Part shown: piece by piece, positions 41,311-50,750 of the stretch
How positions within the stretch are numbered: the first letter of the stretch is position 1
How the letters are laid out: every line of letters begins with the position of its first letter
Assembly: GCF_000721105.1 (NCBI RefSeq)
Contig: NZ_JOEV01000012.1
Span: 1 to 64,000, forward strand
Origin: Streptomyces cellulosae
Lineage (GTDB): Bacteria; Actinomycetota; Actinomycetes; Streptomycetales; Streptomycetaceae
Length of the DNA: 64,000 bases
Direction: 5' to 3'
The notes under the pieces: model-generated
Databases searched by the model: none
What the model saw: the letters and a program-made list of their open reading frames with translations, nothing else
Told to the model about the DNA's origin: nothing
Made by a program: the position numbers and the translations under genes

Positions 41311-43167
41311 TCACGCCGACAGTTCCTGCCGCAACGCATCCCGCAACCGAGCCGCCCGCTCCGCGACCTCCCCCGGTCCGAGCGACACGGCCCGGTCCGC
41401 CCACCGCTGCCCTTCCGCCAGCTCACCACGACGGGCGTAGACGAGGGCAAGCCGCAACGCCGCCCGCCCGTGCCCCGCGTCAGCCGCCCGGGTCCACCAC
41501 ACGGCCGCCTCCGGCTCGCTCCCCTCCCGGGCCAGCAGCAGCCCCAGGTTGAAGGCCCCGTTCCGGGACCCGGCCTCGGCCGCCTCCCGGTACCACCGAG
41601 CCGCCTCGACCACGTCCCCCCGGGCCGCCGCCAGCATCCCGACCCGCACCTGCGCGCGCCGGTGCCCCTGGGACGCCGCCCGCTCGTACCACTCCTCGCA
41701 CTCGCTCTTCTCGTGCACCGACTCGCCCAGCTCGTGCGCGGGCTCCGGCGGCCGCCGCGCGTCCAGCACGGTGGCCAACCGGTACGCGGCCTCAGCGCTC
41801 CCCCGCCCCGCCGCACACCGCAGATGCCGCTCGGCCTCCGGCTCGTCCCCGTCCCGCAGCCGCGCGATCCCGACCTGCAGCGCCGCCTCGGTGTGCCCGG
41901 CGGCCGCCGCCCGCTCGTACCACCGCAGCGCGGCCGCCTCCTCGCCCCGTCCGGCGAACAGGATCCCCAGGTTGAACGCGGCGTCCACGCTTCCGGCCTC
42001 GGCGGCCTTGGAGAACCACGGCTCGGCCCCGGCGGTGTCCCCGCCCTGCAGCAGCAGGATCGCCAGCGCGTTCGCCGCCTCACGGTGCCCGGCATAGGCC
42101 GCCCGCCGGTACCACTGCTCGGCCTGCGCGGTCCGCCCCTGCTCGGCACAGAGCAGCCCGAGGTTGTACGCCCCGTTGTCGTCGCCGGCGTCCATCGCGG
42201 CCCGGTACCACCGCTCGGCGGTCTGCGGCTCGCCCCGCTCGGCGTGCAGCGCGCCCAGCGCGTTCGCCGCGTTGCCGTCGCCGTCCTGTGCGGCCCGCAG
42301 CCACCACACGGCCGCGCTCTCCGTGTCACCCGCGTCCCGTAGCAGGAACCCGAGCGCGCAGGCGGCCCGCGCCTCGCCGTCCTTGGCTGACGTCAGGTAC
42401 CAGCGCCCGGCCTCCTTGAGCTCACCGCGCCTCTCCAGGATCGCCCCGAGGTGCAGCGCGGCCCGCCGGTGCCCGCGCGCGGCAGCCTGCTTGTACCACT
42501 GCTCGGCCTCGTCCGTCGCGGCGACACCGTCATCGGCCCCGGCGGCCCCGGCCTCCCCCTCGCCTCCCTCATACCCCTCACGCCGCTCATGCCCTTCATG
42601 CGGGGATCTGCGGTCCAGCGCGCGTGCCAGCCGGTACGCGGCCTCCCGGTGCCCCCGCTCGGCCGCGGCCCGCATCCACCGCTCGGCCCCGGCATCCCCC
42701 CTGTGCTCCAGCAGATCGGCGAGCGCGTACGCGCCCAGCGCGTGTCCCTGCTCGGCGGACTGGCGCAGCCAGTACTCCGCGGCGGGCTCGTCACCCCGCT
42801 CACGGTGGTGTCGACCCAGCGCGTGCGCGGCCGCGGCGGATCCGGCGACGGCGGCGATCCGCCACCATCCGGCGGCTTCGTCGGCGTACCCGCGCTGATG
42901 GAGAAGGACTCCCAGGTTGTTGGCGGCGGCCCGGTCACCGGCCGCGGTGGCGGCACGCAGATGGGGTTCGGCTCCATCGAGATCCCCGCGGCGCAGCAGC
43001 ATGGCCCCGAGGACGCTCATCGCCTCGACGTCGCCCGCTTCGGCGGCGAGTCTGCGGCGAAGCTCCTCGACGGCATCCTCAGCCACCTCCCCGGCCTGGT
43101 CGGGCCCGGAAGGTTGCACAAAACGCCCTGTCTCGAACAGAGTTGCCTTGTCCCCCATAACGTCCAT
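41311..43167 (-). CDS. SEL1/TPR-repeat protein
   Basis: The 618-residue soluble protein is almost entirely SEL1-like helical repeats of about 36 residues (pattern A-A-x-x-L-G-x-L-L-x-x-x-G-x-x-x-x-A-x-x-W-Y-x-x-A-A), at least a dozen in tandem, interrupted by a charged Glu/Gly linker near residues 205-225. Such solenoids act as protein scaffolds; no catalytic domain is present. ATG 43167 has AGGTGG 8 bases upstream; ATG 43158 is an alternative. It lies between two identical initiator tRNA genes on the same strand. Confidence 0.85.
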   Translation of the reverse strand: MDVMGDKATLFETGRFVQPSGPDQAGEVAEDAVEELRRRLAAEAGDVEAMSVLGAMLLRRGDLDGAEPHLRAATAAGDRAAANNLGVLLHQRGYADEAAGWWRIAAVAGSAAAAHALGRHHRERGDEPAAEYWLRQSAEQGHALGAYALADLLEHRGDAGAERWMRAAAERGHREAAYRLARALDRRSPHEGHERREGYEGGEGEAGAAGADDGVAATDEAEQWYKQAAARGHRRAALHLGAILERRGELKEAGRWYLTSAKDGEARAACALGFLLRDAGDTESAAVWWLRAAQDGDGNAANALGALHAERGEPQTAERWYRAAMDAGDDNGAYNLGLLCAEQGRTAQAEQWYRRAAYAGHREAANALAILLLQGGDTAGAEPWFSKAAEAGSVDAAFNLGILFAGRGEEAAALRWYERAAAAGHTEAALQVGIARLRDGDEPEAERHLRCAAGRGSAEAAYRLATVLDARRPPEPAHELGESVHEKSECEEWYERAASQGHRRAQVRVGMLAAARGDVVEAARWYREAAEAGSRNGAFNLGLLLAREGSEPEAAVWWTRAADAGHGRAALRLALVYARRGELAEGQRWADRAVSLGPGEVAERAARLRDALRQELSA

Positions 43168-43332
43168 CGTCGCACCACCTGCAACCTGGGTACACCTGGT
43201 ATACCGCAGCCATTGAGGTCACTACAGCGTTTTGTCGACATGCCCACAGAGAGACAAGTCAAACACACACTCAGCCAACTCCCCACGGCGGCACGGCCGT
43301 CCCTCGTTCGGCACATTCGTTCGCACACCACA

Positions 43333-43364
43333 AAGGCCCGGATCCTTGTCAGGATCCGGGCCTT
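43333..43364 (-). terminator. Terminator downstream of tRNA-fMet copy 2
   Basis: A perfect 14-bp stem (43333-43346 with 43351-43364) with a 4-base loop, 33 bp past the tRNA 3' end, followed on the minus strand by TTTG. Confidence 0.85.
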
Positions 43365-43396
43365 CACTGGCGAACGACTGACGTCGTCGATTTCAG

Positions 43397-43470
43397 TAGC
43401 GGGGACAGGATTTGAACCTGCGACCTCTGGGTTATGAGCCCAGCGAGCTACCGAGCTGCTCCACCCCGCG
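43397..43470 (-). tRNA. tRNA-fMet (CAT), copy 2
   Basis: Identical over 74 bases to the copy at 40626-40699, with the same C1 x U72 mismatch, GGG/CCC anticodon stem and unencoded CCA. Identity extends five bases past the 3' end (TTCAG on the + strand) and then stops. Confidence 0.97.
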
Positions 43471-43548
43471 CCGTTGTTCTGCAACCGTATCACGGCGCGG
43501 GGGGCTTCTGATCAACCTTGTGATCAGCCGCTGGAGGCAGCCTCGTGA

Positions 43549-46521
43549 TCAGCCACTGGGACTGCCGGACGGACTGGGACTGCCGGACGGACTACCGGTC
43601 GGCTTCGGGCTGCTGCTCGGCTTGCCGCCACTGCCGCTGCCCTTGCGAGACTCGGTCTGGGCCTGCTCGGCCCGCGTCAGCGCCGCCTCCAGGTCCTTCT
43701 GAGCCTTGCCGTACGCTTCCCAGTCGATCGGCTGCTTGCTCAGCGCCTTCTGGCCGGCGTCGAAGGCCTCCTGAGCCTCGTTCAACGCCTCCTGGACAGT
43801 GGGGTTGGTGGACGTCGGTGGCGGTTTGGTCGTGTCGCCCTGGTCCGGTGGCGGGGTCGTCGAAACGTCCGCTCCGAAGACCTTGTTGAGGGCCGTGCCC
43901 AGGGTGTCCTCGAAGGCGGTGTTGCCGCCGTAGGTCACCAACAACTTCCGCAGCAGTGGGTACTTCAGGCCCCCACCGCGGACGTAGACCGGTTCCACGT
44001 ACAGGAATTCGCCGTCGAGAGGCACTGCCAGCAGGTTGCCGTACTCCACGGTGGAGTCACCGCGGTTGAGCAGGCTGATGGTCTCGGCGATGTCCGGTTT
44101 GGAGTTGAACTGGCTCTGCACCTGTTTGGGCCCGTTGACGGCGGTGTTCGTCGGCAGTTTCAGGATTCTGATCTTGCCGTAGTCGCTGGTGCCCGCCTCC
44201 GCGTCGACGGACATGAACGCACTGAGGTTGTCCCGGCCGTTGGGTGTGAACGTCGTCGTCAGCGAGAACGCCTGCGAGGACTGGTCCGGCATCTTCATGC
44301 TCAGGTAGTACGGCGGCACCGCGTTGCCCGACTTGTTGGTCGGGTCGTCCGGCACCTGCCACACCTCGCTGCCGCTGAGGAACGTCTGCGCGTCCTCCAC
44401 GTGGTAGCGGCTGAGCAGTTCGCGCTGGACCTTGAACAGGTCCTGCGGGTACCGCAGATGGTCCATCAGCGCCTGGGAGATGTCCCCCTTGGGCTCGACC
44501 GTACCCGGGAACGCCTTCATCCAGGTCTTCAGGACCGGGTCCTGGGTGTCCCACTGGTAGAGCTTGACCTGACCGGTGTACGCGTCGACGGTCGCCTTCA
44601 CCGAGTTGCGGATGTAGTTGACCTGGTTCTGCTGGGCCACCACCGCGCGCGAGTTGTTGGTCGCGGTCAGCGAGTCGGCCGTCGTGTCACCCAGCGTGGT
44701 CCGCGAGGCGTACGGGTATCCGTTGGTCGTCGTGTACGCGTCGACGATCCACTGGATCTTGCCGCTCACCACCGCCGGATAGGCGTCACCGTCGATGGTC
44801 AGCCAGGGGGCGACCGCCTCGACGCGCTCCTTCGGGGTGCGGTTGTACAGGATCCGCGAACCCTCGCCGATGGCACCGGAGTAGAGGATCTGCGGCTCGT
44901 TGAACGCCACCGCGTACGCGGCCCGGTTGATGGGGTTGGAGAGGTTGACCCCGCTCTTGCCGGTGTAGCTGAAGGTCTTCTCGCCGTTGTCGTCGGAGTA
45001 GTCGATCTCCTTCTGGGGACCGCCGACGATCGAGTACGTGTTGGTCTTCTCGCCGTAGTAGACGCGCTGCTGGTACGTCTTGAGCTCGCCCTTGGACGGC
45101 AGGTCGGACTCGGTGAAGACCGGACGGCCCTGGGAGTCCGCCTCGGTGCCCTTGGCGGCGACCGCGCCGTATCCGTGGGTGTAGCGGAAGTGGTCGTTGA
45201 TCCAGTTGTTCTTGGGGATGCCGTTGAGGTTCAGCTCCCGCAGACCGATGACCGTGTCCTGGTCGTTGCCGTCCTTGGTGCTGTAGCGGTCGACGTCCAG
45301 GTTGGTCGGGAAGGCGTAGTAGTTCCGCATCTGCTGGAGCTGCTGGAACGTCGGCGAGACGATGTTCGGGTCCATGATGCGGATGCTGGCCGCGTCGGTG
45401 GCATCGTCGCGCAGCTTGGTCTTCTCCGTGGTGGACTTGCCTTCGTACTCGCTGACCTTGGCGTCGTCGATGCCGTACGCCTCACGCGTCGCCTTGAGGT
45501 TCTTCGCGACGTACGGCGCTTCCTTGGCCTGCTCGTTCGGCTGGACCTGGAACTTCTGGACGATCGCCGGGTACAGACCGCCGATGAGGATCGCGGACAG
45601 CACCATCAGGCCGAAGCCGATGACGGGGAGCTGCCAAGTGCGCCGCCACAGGGTCGCGAAGAACAGCAGCGCGCAGATGACCGCGATGCAGAACAGGATC
45701 GTCTTGGCCGGCAGATAGGCGTTGGCGTCGACGTACCTGAGGCCCGTCCAGTTGTCGGTGGCCTTGAAGTCGCTCGACTTCACCGCGAGTCCGTACCGGT
45801 CGAGCCAGTAGGCGACCGCCTTCAGGGCGACGAAAACGCCCAGCAGCACCGACAGGTGCCCGGTCGCCGCGGCCGTGGCCCGTGCGCCCGGGGAGGTGAC
45901 CCTGAGGCCGCCGTACAGGTAGTGGGTGAGCGCGGCGGCGATCACGGAGAGGATCGTGGCGGCGAAGCCGAAGCCGAGCAGGAACCGGTACCAGGGCAGA
46001 TCGAAGGTGTAGAAGGAGATGTCGAGGTGGAACTGCGGGTCCTTCTGGTGGAAGGGCACGCCGTTGACCCACATCAGCCAGGTACGCCACTGGCTGGAGG
46101 CGGAGGCACCCGCGATCAGGCCCACCAGGGAGGTGATCCCGAGCAGCAGCCACTTCTTGTACGGTGCGATGCCCATCCGGTAGCGGTCGAGGCTCTGCTG
46201 CTCCATGGACATGGCGCTCAGCGGCGGACGCAGACGGTGGGCGAGCCAGATGTTGAAGCCGACCGCGAGGGCCATCAGCAGACCGAAGACGAAGAACAGT
46301 CCGATCTTGGTCCACAGCGTCGTCGTGAACACGGACGAGTAGTTCACCGACCGGTACCAGAGCCAGTCCGTCCAGAATCCCGCGAACATGGTGAACGCCA
46401 TGCCGAGCACGGCAAGGACGCCCAGTGTCATGAGCAGGGTCCGGACGCGCCGGGACGGGCGGCCCACTCTGATCCGTGGCCCCGTCGGGCCTCCGCCGCG
46501 GTCCGGCATCTGGAAAGCCAA
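43549..46521 (-). CDS. UPF0182 family large membrane protein
   Basis: The 990-residue protein has seven or so N-terminal membrane segments (residues 25-330), then a large extracytoplasmic region and a Pro/Ser/Gly-rich C-terminal tail ([15 protein letters not shown]). This is the layout of the UPF0182 family, common in actinobacteria and cyanobacteria and of unknown function. I place the start at TTG 46521 because GAGG lies 8 bases upstream and [11 protein letters not shown] is the usual family beginning; GTG 46530 and ATG 46509 are in frame but have weaker signals. It is divergent from the PPA1309-like gene. Confidence 0.9.
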   Translation of the reverse strand: MAFQMPDRGGGPTGPRIRVGRPSRRVRTLLMTLGVLAVLGMAFTMFAGFWTDWLWYRSVNYSSVFTTTLWTKIGLFFVFGLLMALAVGFNIWLAHRLRPPLSAMSMEQQSLDRYRMGIAPYKKWLLLGITSLVGLIAGASASSQWRTWLMWVNGVPFHQKDPQFHLDISFYTFDLPWYRFLLGFGFAATILSVIAAALTHYLYGGLRVTSPGARATAAATGHLSVLLGVFVALKAVAYWLDRYGLAVKSSDFKATDNWTGLRYVDANAYLPAKTILFCIAVICALLFFATLWRRTWQLPVIGFGLMVLSAILIGGLYPAIVQKFQVQPNEQAKEAPYVAKNLKATREAYGIDDAKVSEYEGKSTTEKTKLRDDATDAASIRIMDPNIVSPTFQQLQQMRNYYAFPTNLDVDRYSTKDGNDQDTVIGLRELNLNGIPKNNWINDHFRYTHGYGAVAAKGTEADSQGRPVFTESDLPSKGELKTYQQRVYYGEKTNTYSIVGGPQKEIDYSDDNGEKTFSYTGKSGVNLSNPINRAAYAVAFNEPQILYSGAIGEGSRILYNRTPKERVEAVAPWLTIDGDAYPAVVSGKIQWIVDAYTTTNGYPYASRTTLGDTTADSLTATNNSRAVVAQQNQVNYIRNSVKATVDAYTGQVKLYQWDTQDPVLKTWMKAFPGTVEPKGDISQALMDHLRYPQDLFKVQRELLSRYHVEDAQTFLSGSEVWQVPDDPTNKSGNAVPPYYLSMKMPDQSSQAFSLTTTFTPNGRDNLSAFMSVDAEAGTSDYGKIRILKLPTNTAVNGPKQVQSQFNSKPDIAETISLLNRGDSTVEYGNLLAVPLDGEFLYVEPVYVRGGGLKYPLLRKLLVTYGGNTAFEDTLGTALNKVFGADVSTTPPPDQGDTTKPPPTSTNPTVQEALNEAQEAFDAGQKALSKQPIDWEAYGKAQKDLEAALTRAEQAQTESRKGSGSGGKPSSSPKPTGSPSGSPSPSGSPSG

Positions 46522-46672
46522 GGTGCGCACCTCGAAGTTCGCTGTTGGTCCGTCAGGCCCGCGTCATCACGGGCCGTCCATGGGCCACGTGATCGTAGGC
46601 CCTCATCTATGCAACTTACTCACGCTTTACTCGGTTCCCGATTCGGGTAGGGAACCAGGCAGGATTGTGACC

Positions 46673-47215
46673 ATGTCCAACACTCCCATGGCGGCGAGCC
46701 CGCTGACCCGGGCGGTCCTCGAGATCGACGAGTACGCCTCCGGCCTCGGCTGGGACCAGCCCGCCCGCCTCTTCGCCCTCGTAGACACCGCCCGGCTACG
46801 GGTCCAGGAACCCGCCCTCGCGGCCCAGCTCGGCCTCCAGGCGGAGCAGGAGACCACCGGCCTCACCCCGATCGAGCAGGACGAGGTGCCGACGGGCAAG
46901 CCGCTCGACGAGTTCCTCGGCACCATCGCCTGGCCCGACGCGGTGGTCGGCTGCGCGCTCACCGTGGAGCGCCTGATGCTGCCGCCGTCCGCAGAGGCGA
47001 CCGTTCCCGAGGGTCTGAGCGAGAAGAAACTCGCCCAGTGGGTGGCCGAGCACCCGGACCGCCAGGAGGTGCGGATGACGGTCGGGGTGCTGCGCGACGG
47101 CGCCCGCGAGTCGGCCCTGCGGCTGCGCGAGAAGGACTCCCCGACGGAGGTCCTCACTGGTTCCGACCTGGTTCCCGGCCTCACGGAGGCGCTGGCGGCG
47201 ACCTTCGAGGAGTAG
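46673..47215 (+). CDS. PPA1309 family protein, unknown function
   Basis: The 180-residue soluble protein starts MSNTPMAASPLTRAVLEIDEYASGLGWDQP and is acidic, with conserved LFALVDT and IAWPDAVVGCALTVER segments. It belongs to an actinobacterial family (PPA1309) that lies conservatively between UPF0182 and the PDZ/Lon-like protease gene; function is unknown. Downstream, to 47297, there are imperfect GGGGTCTGGGGCCCT repeats that may act as a terminator. Confidence 0.85.
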   Translation: MSNTPMAASPLTRAVLEIDEYASGLGWDQPARLFALVDTARLRVQEPALAAQLGLQAEQETTGLTPIEQDEVPTGKPLDEFLGTIAWPDAVVGCALTVERLMLPPSAEATVPEGLSEKKLAQWVAEHPDRQEVRMTVGVLRDGARESALRLREKDSPTEVLTGSDLVPGLTEALAATFEE

Positions 47216-47297
47216 CCCCGGGGTCTGGGGCCCTGGGGTCTGGGCCCTGCGGTCTGGGGCCCTGGGGTCTGAGCCTGCGCCCTGGGGGCCTGGAGGG

Positions 47298-48392
47298 CTA
47301 CTTCGTCGTGCACTTCGGCAGGTCGGCGGTGTCGCCGCTGCGGATGTCCTTCAGGGCGCCCAGCGCGTCGTCGATGGTGTTCACCTTGACGAGCGTGAGC
47401 CCGCTGGGGGGATCGCTCGCGGCGGCCGCGCAGTTCTCGGCGGGGGTGAGGAAGTACTGGGCGCCCTTGTCGCGCGCGCCGACGGTCTTCATCTCGATGC
47501 CGCCGATCGGGCCGACCTTGCCGTTGTCGTCGATGGTGCCGGTGCCGGCGACGAACTTGCCCCCGGTGAGGCTGCCCGGGGTGAGCTTGTCGTAGATGCC
47601 GAGGGCGAACATCAGGCCGGCACTCGGCCCGCCGACGTCGGCGAGCTTGATGTCGATGGTGAACGGGAACGTGTGGTCGGTCCCGGCGGAGATCCCGACG
47701 ATGGCGCGCTTCTCGCCGCTGTCGTCGGAGGTCGCGGTCGTGATGGTCACGTCCTGCGTCTTCGCCGCCGTCCTGTTCGCCTTCTCGGCGGCGGCCTGCT
47801 CCTTGGCCGGCACGATCGTGAACACGACCTTCTGCCCCGGCTTGTGCTTGGTCACCAGCTTCGCGACGTCGGCCGGCTCCTTCACCGCCGTACCGTCGAC
47901 GGCCTTGATCACGTCACCGGCGTGCAGCCTGCCCTCGGCCGGGGAGCCCTTGACGACGGTCGAAACGATCACCCAGGACCGCACCGGGACGTCCAGCCTC
48001 TTCAGCGCGGCGACCTTCGCGCTCTCCTGGGACTGGCTGAACTCCTCGGCGTTCTCCTGGGTGGACTGCTCCTCGGTCTTGCCGTCCGGGTAGAGCGTGT
48101 CGTGCGGCACGACCCTGTTGTCGTGCGCGAGCCATCCGTAGACGGCCTCCACGAGGTTCATCTTGTAGTCGGCGCTGGTGACCCGGACGGTGGTCATGTT
48201 CAGGTTCCCGCTCGTCCCGTACGTCTTCCGGCCGGAGATCTGCAGTACCGGCTCGCCGTCGTGCTCCCCGAGGGTGTTCACCGTCGGTCCCGGTGACATC
48301 TCCGAATAGGGCACGTTGATGAAGACTCCCGCGCACAGGAGCGCGATCAGCATCAGGGTGGAGGCGAGCATCGTCGCGGTGCGGCGTGGCAT
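47298..48392 (-). CDS. PDZ and Lon-like (S16) membrane protease, YlbL family
   Basis: The 364-residue protein has one N-terminal membrane anchor (TMLASTLMLIALLCAGVF), a PDZ domain (about 135-215: GSPAEGRLHAGDVIKAVDG) and a C-terminal Lon-type domain with the catalytic Ser in GGPSAGLMFALGIYD (about 265) and Lys in GGIEMKTVGA (about 308). This is the YlbL-type architecture; the active site should face outside. It is convergent with the PPA1309-like gene. Confidence 0.92.
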   Translation of the reverse strand: MPRRTATMLASTLMLIALLCAGVFINVPYSEMSPGPTVNTLGEHDGEPVLQISGRKTYGTSGNLNMTTVRVTSADYKMNLVEAVYGWLAHDNRVVPHDTLYPDGKTEEQSTQENAEEFSQSQESAKVAALKRLDVPVRSWVIVSTVVKGSPAEGRLHAGDVIKAVDGTAVKEPADVAKLVTKHKPGQKVVFTIVPAKEQAAAEKANRTAAKTQDVTITTATSDDSGEKRAIVGISAGTDHTFPFTIDIKLADVGGPSAGLMFALGIYDKLTPGSLTGGKFVAGTGTIDDNGKVGPIGGIEMKTVGARDKGAQYFLTPAENCAAAASDPPSGLTLVKVNTIDDALGALKDIRSGDTADLPKCTTK

Positions 48393-48445
48393 GGCACGAC
48401 AGTACGGGACGGTCCTGTCAGCGCACCGTCAGGGCCGCGCCCGGG

Positions 48446-48610
48446 TCAGGTGCCGGAGTGGGACTTCTCCATGGCGGCGCGGAACCGGGCGTATCCGTCA
48501 AGCTCGGGACCGTCGCCCCGGGTCTTGCGGGTCCGGTTGGCCCAACTTCCCCACAAGCCGGCGCCGATCGCAGCCGCCAGCGGAATCAGCAACCAGACGA
48601 GCGCCCCCAT
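48446..48610 (-). CDS. Small single-pass membrane protein
   Basis: The 54-residue protein begins MGALVWLLIPLAAAIGAGLWGSW, a single membrane segment, then a basic stop-transfer (ANRTRKTR) and a polar tail (DGPELDGYARFRAAMEKSH). ATG 48610 has GGAGG 6 bases upstream. It sits directly upstream of the YlbL-like gene on the same strand, 53 bp away, and may be cotranscribed. The family is conserved in streptomycetes, from memory; function unknown. Confidence 0.8.
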   Translation of the reverse strand: MGALVWLLIPLAAAIGAGLWGSWANRTRKTRGDGPELDGYARFRAAMEKSHSGT

Positions 48611-48775
48611 GCCGACCTCCAACCCCACCTCAACCACCACAACTGACTGATCAGCAGATTAACCATCCGCGCTGACAACGCTCACGCCAGGGGTGCGGTT
48701 ACGCAACCGGAGAGGGTGAGGAAAGGGTCGGCGGGTGCGTCAAGGGTGACAGGTGCAACGAGGGTGGAAGCGGGA

Positions 48776-49237
48776 TCAGCAGGCCCCGACCCATTCCTCC
48801 GTGCCGTCGGAGAACCTCTGGTGCTTCCAGATGGGCACTTCGTGCTTGAGGTCGTCGATCAGCTTCCGGCATGCCTCGAAGGCCTCGCCCCGGTGCGAGC
48901 AGGACACGGCGACGACGACGGCCAGGTCCCCGACCCGGAGGTCTCCGACCCGGTGCACCGCGGCGAGGGCCCGCACCGGATACTCCGCGACGACCTTCTC
49001 GGCGATCCGCCGCATCTCGGCCTCGGCACTGGGGTGGCACGAATACCCGAGCGCCTCCACATCGGCGCCCCCGTCGTGATTCCGCACGGTCCCCACGAAC
49101 AACGCGGTCCCCCCGGCGGCGTCGTCCCCTACCGCCCGGAAGACCTCGTCCAGGGAGAGTGCCGTCTCCCGGATGGCGAGCAACTTGATCGGATCCTGAG
49201 CGACCTGCTCGCCGGGGTGGTCGTATGTGGGTGCCAT
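48776..49237 (-). CDS. moaE: Molybdopterin synthase catalytic subunit MoaE
   Basis: The 153-residue protein inserts sulfur into cyclic pyranopterin with MoaD during molybdenum cofactor synthesis. The active-site segments are present: FVGTVRNHD (about residue 48), VHRVGDLRVGD (about 95) and KHEVPIWKHQ (about 133), with the two catalytic Lys. ATG 49237 (MAPTYDHPGEQ) is preferred, although the frame is open further. No other moa gene is in the window, so MoaD is encoded elsewhere. Confidence 0.95.
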   Translation of the reverse strand: MAPTYDHPGEQVAQDPIKLLAIRETALSLDEVFRAVGDDAAGGTALFVGTVRNHDGGADVEALGYSCHPSAEAEMRRIAEKVVAEYPVRALAAVHRVGDLRVGDLAVVVAVSCSHRGEAFEACRKLIDDLKHEVPIWKHQRFSDGTEEWVGAC

Positions 49238-49445
49238 ACCCCCATCGTGCCGCACGCCGACGCGGACGGGGAACATCCCTGGCGCCCGGCACGCGCGCGT
49301 GCCCGTCCGGCAGGGACGGGACGAGCAGAGGGGACGGGACGGGCAAGGGACAGCACGGGCAAGGGGCGGCGGGGGCGTGCGGCGGGACGACGAATCCGGC
49401 GTCCGCACCAGCACAGCGCGCCCGGCAGCACCAGCACCGCGCCCC

Positions 49446-50558
49446 TCAGATCCGCCGCCGCGCCTTCCGGGCCCTCCGCACCACGGCCGCCGCTCCCAGC
49501 AGGGCCACCGTCGCCCCCGCGGCCCCGGCCGCCGTCGCGTCCTTGCGCCCCAGCCGCCGCCCGGCCACCGTGTGCCTCCCGGCGACCTCCTCGAGGAGCT
49601 CCGCGAGCACCTCCTCGTTGGTCCACTGCGGCCGCCAGCCCGCGTCATGCAGCCGGCTTCCGCTCACCACCCAGGGGTACATCGTGTACGCCAGATCTCC
49701 CGCCGGAGACGGCGTGAGCCCGATCCGGTGCAGCCGGGCGGCCGCCCCCAGCGCGACCGTCGACGGCAGCTCCATCCGCCGGATCCCGCTGAGCTCCTCG
49801 ACCTCCTCCTGCTCCAGCCACCCGTCGCAGCCGACAGCAAGCTCCCCCTCGACCTTCTCCAGGACGGCGTATTCCAGCGCACTGCACAGGTCCTCGACGT
49901 GGCAGAACTGCCAGGCGGGCCGCGAGCCGGCGACGACCAGGAGCCGAGGCGACTCGAAATACCTCGTCAGCGCGGTGTCGGTGCCTCCGACGAGCACGGC
50001 CGGCCGCACCACGGTGACATTGAGTCCGGGATGGGCCCGAGGAGCCCTCCGGGCCAGCCGTTCGATCTCCAGCAGGTCCCCCACGCCGGTCGCCTCCGCC
50101 GTGGCCCGCAGTTCCGCGTCCTCCGACAACGGCAGCTCGTTGTCCGGCAGGGCCCCGTAGACCATGGAGGACGTGCACAGCACGACCCGGTGGACGCCCG
50201 CCGCCGCGGCCGCGGTCAGCACGGTCTGCGTCCCCCGCACGTTGTAGGCCGTCCGGGCGGCGGCATCGGTCTCCAGGTCGAGATCAAGAGCCAGATGGAC
50301 CACCACGTCGGCCCCTCGCAGCTTCTCGGCGATGGCCGGATCCCGCACATCGAGGATGTGCCACTGGGCCGAGGCACACTCGCCACGCCGCTCGTCGAGT
50401 GCGATGACCTGCTTGACCTCCTCCGATGCGACGAGCCGCTCGGTGAGCAGGGCGCCTACGCCGGACGCGGCACCGGTGACCGCGACGACGGGCCCGCGGA
50501 TGGCAGAACTGGTTGACGGGTTTCGCGCTGCGCGAACCTGCGGATCTGGGGAACTCAC
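49446..50558 (-). CDS. NAD-dependent epimerase/dehydratase (extended SDR)
   Basis: The 370-residue protein has the Rossmann motif TGAASGVGALL (about residue 28), the SSMVYGA segment with the extended-SDR Tyr (about 139) and VVRPAVLVGG, but the usual YxxxK Lys is not evident. A short hydrophobic segment plus basic end (TVALLGAAAVVRRARKARRRI) suggests a C-terminal membrane anchor. GTG 50558 (VSSPDPQVRAAR) has GGAG about 9 bases upstream. Substrate unknown; it is divergent from the metalloprotease gene. Confidence 0.82.
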   Translation of the reverse strand: MSSPDPQVRAARNPSTSSAIRGPVVAVTGAASGVGALLTERLVASEEVKQVIALDERRGECASAQWHILDVRDPAIAEKLRGADVVVHLALDLDLETDAAARTAYNVRGTQTVLTAAAAAGVHRVVLCTSSMVYGALPDNELPLSEDAELRATAEATGVGDLLEIERLARRAPRAHPGLNVTVVRPAVLVGGTDTALTRYFESPRLLVVAGSRPAWQFCHVEDLCSALEYAVLEKVEGELAVGCDGWLEQEEVEELSGIRRMELPSTVALGAAARLHRIGLTPSPAGDLAYTMYPWVVSGSRLHDAGWRPQWTNEEVLAELLEEVAGRHTVAGRRLGRKDATAAGAAGATVALLGAAAVVRRARKARRRI

Positions 50559-50750
50559 CGGGCGTCTCCAGTGGTTGTCTTCAGTAGGAACGCGAGTGAC
50601 GCGTACGTACCAGGTGGCATCCATCCTGCCGCAGGCCGACAGTCGGCGAAGCACCGAGGCTCGAAGCGCCCATGGTGTCTACGCTGGGTGGTGTTGTCGG
50701 GCAGCCGCGCCGCCGGAGAGAACCGGTGGCCTTACCAGCCGAGGAATCCC

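Noticed and set aside
48716..50516. Large + strand frames over moaE and the SDR gene
   Set aside because: Shadow frames of two well-supported minus-strand genes, rich in Arg, Pro and Gly.
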